DNA of 64,000 bases from positions 1 through 64,000 of the forward strand of contig JAJNNY010000013.1 of NCBI GenBank assembly GCA_022453515.1, in the 5' to 3' direction. Every line of letters starts with the position of its first letter. The stretch's first letter is position 1. This DNA comes from Astrocystis sublimbata. Its lineage: Eukaryota; Ascomycota; Sordariomycetes; Xylariales; Xylariaceae. The position numbers were made by a program, and so were the translations under genes. Below, piece by piece: positions 57,868 through 64,000 of this stretch. The notes below the pieces were generated by a model. It saw nothing but the letters and a program-made list of their open reading frames with translations, made no database searches and was not told the DNA's origin.

Positions 57868-58638
57868 ATGGCCGAGACCGGTCCCTCGGTCACAGACCAG
57901 CCACCTGCCTCCTCTATATCTCGGGAAGCGAACGGGTCATCACCTTCGCCCCTGCCCCGCGTCACGATTCGCTTCTGCACGCAATGCAAGTGGATGTTGA
58001 GGGCCGCCTATGTATGTAAGACCAACAAAATATCCAGACAGACTTACTACTCATAGTCTTTGTGGTCTTCTCGCAATGTCTTCCAACCCAACACGCTGCC
58101 ATATATATCCATTTCATCTATCCATCGATCCCTTCTTATACCTAACCCATCCACATATATCTCGTACCACTGCCACCCCTTTCTTGCAATTTACCAAGAC
58201 GGCGGCTTTTCCTATGCACCTATGTAGGCCAACACGTACTCATGTCCTGAACCGCAGTTTGCCCAAGAGCTATTATCTACGTTCTCGACATCGCTAGGCG
58301 AGGTAGCCCTGCAACCCGCCACGGGCGGAGTCTTCGTCGTCAAGATCTATCATGCCGGCCTCACATCCACAGCCACATCAACAGACGACCCACCAGCACC
58401 AGCAGTCCAACACCGCATCCTCTGGGACCGCAAGGTAGACGGAGGCTTCCCCGAGACCAAGGAGCTCAAGCGGCGCGTGCGCGACGTCATCGAGCCGGAG
58501 CGGAACCTGGGCCACATCGACCGGGACTACTATCCGAAGGCGAAGCCTCCCCCTCCCCCTCCTCCTCCCCCTGAAACACAGGCAGCTGCTCAAACACAGC
58601 AGCAGACAAGCAGAGACCATTGTGAGGACTGCCAGTAG
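57868..58638 (+). CDS. SelW/Rdx-type thioredoxin-fold protein
   Basis: Two exons (57868-58011, 58258-58638) encode 174 residues. The Rdx/SelW fold is shown by RVTIRFCTQCKWMLRAAY|FAQELLSTF, with the redox CxxC (CTQC) in place of the selenocysteine form, then GEVALQPATGGVFVV, WDRKVDGGFPE and KELKRRVRD. The 246-bp intron is long for this window but joins exactly at the conserved AAY|FAQE junction. Unusual additions are a Thr/Pro-rich insert before the WDRK motif, a run of about nine prolines, a Gln/Thr-rich tail and a second CxxC (CEDC) one residue from the end. The substrate is unknown; the family is thought to act in thiol redox. Confidence 0.88.
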
Positions 58639-58910
58639 TAATTCTTAGGTAGAATAGCTTGGTAAAAGTAAAGTGAAAGCAAAGAAAAGTAAAGCCACCT
58701 CTTGTATCGCATCCTGCATATCAAATCAGAACATCCTTCGAGGATTATGTGGGGTCATGATTTGTAGTGTTCTGTTTATTATATCTGCTGTCAGCTAGCC
58801 CATGCCCCGTGCAGGCTTCGTACAGTCTCTCTCTCTCTCCCCGAGACGGAACAACAGTGTTTAAGTGAGTAGGTAGGCAGGCACCTGCTCACCATCATTG
58901 ATATGTGCGT

Positions 58911-58941
<31 letters not shown>

Positions 58942-60957
58942 CACCAATGCCCAGCCAACCAACCAACCAACCAGAGTATGTCATCAATATCTACAAATTC
59001 CCACCGGTGTATTTCCGTCCGAACTATCGAAATCTTAGACGGATGCTAAACTGCGGCTACCCACGCATGAAACGGTCAATAGGCAAAGTCACGACTCGTG
59101 GCGATTTCGGAGAAAAATTTGTCCGTGTTGTGTCTTGTATGAGACGTTGGACTATTGCACTCCGCAAGCCTAAACGCAGACTTGTCGTTCATTTTAATAG
59201 GCAAGCTACCTAGGTAGGTAGTTTTTGACAATCATGGTTTCAGTTGGCGTTTAGGAGTTAGGCAGGGCAGGGGAAGAGAAGAGAAGAGGTAGTAATACGG
59301 TGGAGCAACTGAACCCAACAACACAAAAAGCAAGTCTTATATGCGTGCAGCCAGTGTTGAATTCGAGTAAAGAGAAGTTAGCAGCAGGTACCTAGGTAGT
59401 GACTGCCAATTCAGCGAACATCGGTAGAATTGGTTTCAATGCAGTGGGGGATCGATATAATTGTATCATTTATTCTTTTTGACATCAACTTGGTTTCGAT
59501 GCCTTTTGGAGTGCGAGATACTAGACTTCTGATCACTTTGCTAGTAATATGACGAGAGGGTGTGATGCCTTTCGACACAGGGCTGATATTTGCTTCTCTT
59601 CAGCGATGTAATGCACGTTGGGTTGTGATTATGGCAACATCCTTTCAGCAGTTGGGGCTGTCCCCAATCAAACAGTTTTAGTTAAAACAGGAATGTATAC
59701 TAGCGTGGTATTATTATCTATTGCCATCAAATTACCTGTGCCTGATGCATACAGTAGATAAAGCGCTATGCTAACACTCACGCTTGTCCAAGGTCGAATT
59801 CTAAATAGATTACGGATCTATAATAAAACTTCTTCACACAGACAGGTCCAACAACTGATCTCCTCCTCCGTATCGACTCGTAAACTCCCTTTCAAAGTCA
59901 AAATCGAGGTTGATACCCCAAGAGCTAACCACAACTATGCATATCCATACTTGAAAAAGACGAACCACATATCAATCCATGTACAAATAAACATGACCCT
60001 TGTCCATAGTCTTTTAAGGCAACCCCTCCCCCTCCCCCGCCCCTTTATTCTGTGACAGAAACGCAAGGGTACAGCTTACAAACGAGAATTTGCTTACATC
60101 TGGGTAAGTGATGTTCGCTAATCTATCCATCCAACCGAGCTCGATAGCCGAAGCTTGAAAACAGAGGGATGGGGGCGTCGAGGAAAGGTTCTGTGTAGCA
60201 AAGAAGAGAGGACCGCACAGCATCTGCGCAACCAGGAAACGGGCCAACAGATATTTGCCAGCTCGACATGTGTGTAAAGAGGCCATGCTGTCCATTTTCT
60301 CAAGGGGCGCCCAAAAAGCACATTTGTATCGCATATCACACGGTCACCATAGTCCAACGAATGCCAGTTCTACAAGAGGCAGGTGCGTTCTAGTTAAGGG
60401 GAACCAGATGCCACCGTAGGCGCCAACAGGAACGAGGTAAACTCGTGATACGGAGCGAGCAATAAAACTGACCTTGTACAATTGACTCCCAAATGTTCAG
60501 GGGCATAAATGTTTGTAGACCTTAAAATGCAAGTCATTTGTGTAGGATTTCGTGAAATCCGCATGTACGGAAACAATTAACCTTCTAGACATCTCCACGT
60601 TCCACCACCAATACGGGCGCCTCAGGAAAACCCACGCACAAGGGCTGCCCTTGACCTTCCAGCTGAGGAAAACCTAATCTTCTTTTCGGATAATAAACAA
60701 CATTCACCACCAATACAGCCTTCTACACGAAGCGTCGGGATTGTGTCGACGAAGCGGGGGGTCGCAGGAATCGGGGCGCGTCGTAGCCTGGATGTGGACC
60801 ACTGGCGACTCGATCGCCCATCGTCGAGGAAGAACCGGATAGTTCCAACGGGTGGTAGCGAGATTGATGTGGGGGGGCTTGGAGCTAAGGACGAGCTCAT
60901 CGATTTCGGCCGAACCTAGAAGACGAGGATATCGTATGAATATGGGTAACTCTGTTT
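58639..60957. other. Intergenic
   Basis: About 2.3 kb between two convergent genes with no supported gene. It contains a GT microsatellite (58905-58941), short CT and CCAA repeats beside it, and a CCTAGGTAGGTAG word at 59210-59222. Confidence 0.5.
58905..58941. repeat. GT/GCGT microsatellite
   Basis: An imperfect GTGCGT block passes into a pure (GT)n tract, followed by short CCAA repeats near 58955-58972. It is expected to vary in length between strains. Confidence 0.9.
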
Positions 60958-62133
60958 TTAGGGTTTGGATTGCTTCCTTGGGGTTGCGAAACCGCTGCCG
61001 CCGAGGCCGCCACGAACGTACTTTTGTTTCTTCTCAGCTGGTTTGAGAATCTGTAGAGTGTTAGTCAGTACGGCTCTAGATAACGATGGGCCCGAAGGGC
61101 TAGACTTACTTGGAATGAGCAGAGCAGACTCTCGTCTACACTCATCATGGCTCCGGCATTGTCAAATTCTCCACAGTAGTTGGGCGCGCTGAAAAGTGTG
61201 ACCAGTTGACGCTTAGAGAAGAACTCGTAACCATCCTCAACAACTTGATGAGCACGACAGATAAGATCCATGTCGTGTTTTTGTAAGAAACGAGAGACAA
61301 CGTCGGGTCCAAACGTGAATGAAACACCACGGTCGTTTTCGCTCCAGCCCGTGATGTCCTTATCAGGGTCAGACCACAATAGATCGCACAGTAGGCCGCA
61401 GTCAGGAATCTGGAAATAGCGAGTCAGCAACGAGCCACAATTGGCGACCATGGCGAGCGGGCCAGGTAGCGGCGGGGTCTTACGTCTGTTGGCCGCATGA
61501 CTCTGCGGATCTGTTCCATTGAGTTGAGATCGGGACTCAAGCCACCATGCATGGTGAAGATCTTCTCATCGATAATGGCGGCAATGGGTAAGCAGTTGAA
61601 GCAGTCTGTGAAAGTCTTCCATAGCTTGATGTTATACCGACGCTTGCATTCGTCGTAGAACCCATAGATACGGTTGATAGAAGCACATTCATGGTTACCT
61701 CTCAGAATGAAGAAGTTCTCAGGGTACTTGATCTTGTAGGCAAGGAGAAGGCAGATGGTCTCGAGAGACTGCTTGCCTCGATCAACGTAGTCACCGAGAA
61801 AAAGGTAATTGGCTTCCGGGGGGAAACCACCGTATTCGAACAGACGCAGCAGATCATAGTACTGGCCGTGGATGTCGCCGCATATCTATATACATAGCTC
61901 GGGTTAGGGCCTCATCGTCAAACAGGAACAGGAAACCAGGATTGGATTACCTTGATCGGAGCCTCCAGTTCAAGCAAGATTGGCTGGCTGATGAAGATCT
62001 CTCGTGCCTTGGTGCAAAGGTATCTAATTTCGGTTTCCAAGAGTTGCACCTGCTTGCCAGGTCGGCTGCCACGCACCTCGAGGAGGCGGTCAATGATCGA
62101 GTCGAGATCGACGTCGTGTTGGTCCGACATCAT
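60958..62133 (-). CDS. Serine/threonine protein phosphatase PP1 catalytic subunit
   Basis: Four exons (61951-62133, 61484-61885, 61110-61409, 60958-61050) encode 325 residues, or 324 from the second of two adjacent ATGs (62130). The Glc7/BimG-type catalytic core is complete: GDIHGQ, GDYVDRG, RGNHE, the MHGG histidine and the [16 protein letters not shown] loop, which provide metal ligands and catalytic residues. PP1 works in nucleus and cytosol with many regulatory subunits in mitosis, glycogen metabolism and septation. Introns are 65, 74 and 59 bp. The tail ([17 protein letters not shown]) is Gly-rich and differs from the usual YGAM-type tail, while the TPRKQ box is kept. Confidence 0.96.
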
Positions 62134-64000
62134 GAAGTGGTGTCCTACCAGGCAGTACGCCCGCGGGAAAGTCGAGTATTAAGAGATTAAGGCGACGAGG
62201 TCGGGGGAGAGAGAGGGGGCTCGATCGAGATCGAGCGAGAACGGTGGTGGAGCCCAATTCCAGAATTCGACACACTTCTTGGGCTGCAACGAAGACGGGT
62301 GTTAGCATGCATGCAAGCAACGAACTGGTCGACGGGAACATCGGGTCATTCCGAGTGTATGTGCGGTGCAGCCGCATATTCATGCAGATAATGGGTTGCT
62401 CGAAAGGGGGCGAGGTAGTAGCAGGCGACCGATGGTCTGGGTGGGGAAGAGGGGCGAGCGGAACAAGACCCAAAGGTGATAGATGAGCCATGGACATGGA
62501 CATGGAATGTGCGATAGATGGAATGGCAATGAAAAGTTGGAAATAAAATGAAGATAAAAAAAAAACTCACACTGAAGCGATCTCAACCACGACCAGAGCT
62601 TTCGTGGAGAAAGCCGGTGCCTCAATTACGCCACCTACCCAGGGAGTCGGGACGGCTGCTTAGCGATCAAGCGAGTGTGCCGGGCTGTGTACTAGTAATG
62701 ATGTGCACAATAAGTCGTCGCCTGGTAATATGATGCCGGTTCGGCCGTCGGAAACCTCGTGATGCGGTCGAGGCGGGCGTAGCAGGTCGTAGGGCGGTGT
62801 TTTACAATCCACCGTGACGCAGCACTGCGATAGCGAGCGGCCTGTAGCATGTGTTAAGACAGTGGTTCGTGTTCATAGCCCTACTCAAGAAGATGGCAGC
62901 GACGGCTGACGTTGAAGTCGCGAGGGCGGAGGCGGCGGAGCAGGGATGATAAGAAGCGGTGGTGCACGGACAACAGATGGCAAAAGGGCAGGCAGGGGAA
63001 ATGCAAGGACGCATGACGACGATGATGATGACGAAGTTGATTTGGATGGTGGTGCAGAGGCAGAAAAGGAAGCTCGTGCGCTCGGTACGTACGTTGGCTA
63101 ATTACAGAGCTGTAAGGCTGTAATGATCGGCTGGATGGAGGTGGGCAAACGGATCAGAGTCGTCGCCGTCGCCGTCGTCGTCTTGGTCGCGCAGGCGCGG
63201 GTCGTGTTGATGTTTCGTCGGAAGGGCACAGGAAGCGTGCTGTGGCGCGCTGGCTAATCTGAGGCGATGAGCACGAGAATGCTGAGGGTGTTGGAACTGG
63301 GGGGACGCGCGGATGCAAAGTAGGAGCGAGTGCGCTCGGGCGGTTCAAAACACAATGGGCGAAAACTTCTTTCTTTTGGGGGGCAATGCGTCCACGGTGT
63401 ATGCGTGGGCGTATGGGTGTTCCACGGGTGCAAGCTCGACAGGTGGGCGGCAGTGATAGCAGTGATAAGTAGCAGTACGTACAGAGACACAGTTGCAGGC
63501 GGAGTTGCAGAGTCGCAGAGACGCAGACGCAGACGCGGACTCGGATGCAGATGCAGATGCTGATGAAGGCGAGGAGGACGGGCAGGGCGTGCCAGATGGG
63601 GAAGATAATGCCGACAGAAGCCAGATGCTTTTTGCTTATTCGCAGTAAAAATGGAGATGCGCAGAGCAGAACGAGACAGACTAGATCTGGACTGGACTGG
63701 CGAGAACTGGATCTGGACGGAACGGGGCTGGAGGCGACAACAACAACAATAGTAGTAGCAGCGGCGGCGGCGGCAGCAGGGAGAGGGAGAGGGAGTTGGA
63801 TGGAACCTGTTACGAATTCGTCGGAGGCTTTTCGCGGGGTGGCAGTAGTCGAGGAGGAGGAGGAAAAAGACTGGCAGGCTCGGCGGGCTAGCAGCAGCAG
63901 TAGTACCTACCTAGGTAGAAGCAGCAGGCCAAAACAACCTTGAAGCGGGTAACGGGGGCAGAACTGTGGACTGCTGCCCAGGTGTAGCCTAGTGGGTGAG
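62134..64000. other. PP1 upstream region
   Basis: Leader and promoter side of PP1. A pyrimidine-rich tract (on the gene strand) lies near 62190-62230. Trinucleotide-rich repeats occur at 63150-63190 and 63510-63580, and GGCGGCGGC/GTAGTAG runs near 63750-63780. Many open frames here come from repeat composition; none is supported as a gene. A CCTACCTAGGTAG word is at 63905-63917. Confidence 0.5.

Noticed and set aside
63545..63943. 132-codon frame at the window end
   Set aside because: It is driven by GCA/GAT/GGA trinucleotide repeats and has no recognisable protein features.

Overview
This window is nuclear DNA of a filamentous ascomycete, most likely a sordariomycete and possibly Hypocreales. 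The evidence is short 55-75 bp introns with GTRNGT donors and CTAAC-type branch sites, and a fungal gene set: CFEM and WSC surface proteins, an Atg22-like transporter, a G-protein gamma subunit ending in CCMVM, and a Hos4-like ankyrin protein. Promoters carry many CCTAGGTA/GGTACCTA words. Species cannot be named from sequence alone.

Region 1 (1-20164) is one giant near-perfect palindrome. Two inverted arms of about 9.9 kb meet at an 806-bp foldback element (9679-10484) with hAT-like CAGGGTTGGC ends and an AT-rich, non-palindromic 322-bp core. Each arm carries an ALKBH6-like dioxygenase, a DFG10/SRD5A3-type polyprenol reductase placed tail to tail with it, and the translation-associated GTPase RBG1/DRG1. 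The right arm has intact copies of all three. In the left arm the first two are each broken by a one-base run-length difference. Every arm difference I found outside the element is a one-base homopolymer change, whereas the element's own terminal repeats differ by substitutions and multi-base indels. The left arm runs off the window edge, so its full length is unknown.

Region 2 (20165-49847) is single-copy and gene-sparse. It holds a 1,549-residue Hos4-like ankyrin/coiled-coil protein, a six-cysteine membrane-anchored surface protein, a two-exon unknown protein, an intronless bacterial-looking beta-helix protein, a small polyQ protein with a stop codon embedded in a splice donor, an Atg22-like permease, a two-WSC-domain wall protein, and a CFEM membrane protein. 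Between the WSC and CFEM genes lie about 5.6 kb with no recognisable gene. Two copies of a ~75-bp dispersed repeat (39117 and 45823) flank the WSC gene and most of that stretch.

Region 3 (49848-64000) is housekeeping: eIF3a, the G-protein gamma subunit (divergent from eIF3a across 2.6 kb), a SelW/Rdx-type redox protein, and the PP1 catalytic subunit. The three surface proteins and the heterotrimeric G-protein subunit are consistent with wall and environmental sensing, but nothing suggests a co-regulated cluster. The strongest candidate for something unusual is the palindrome and its transposon-like centre.
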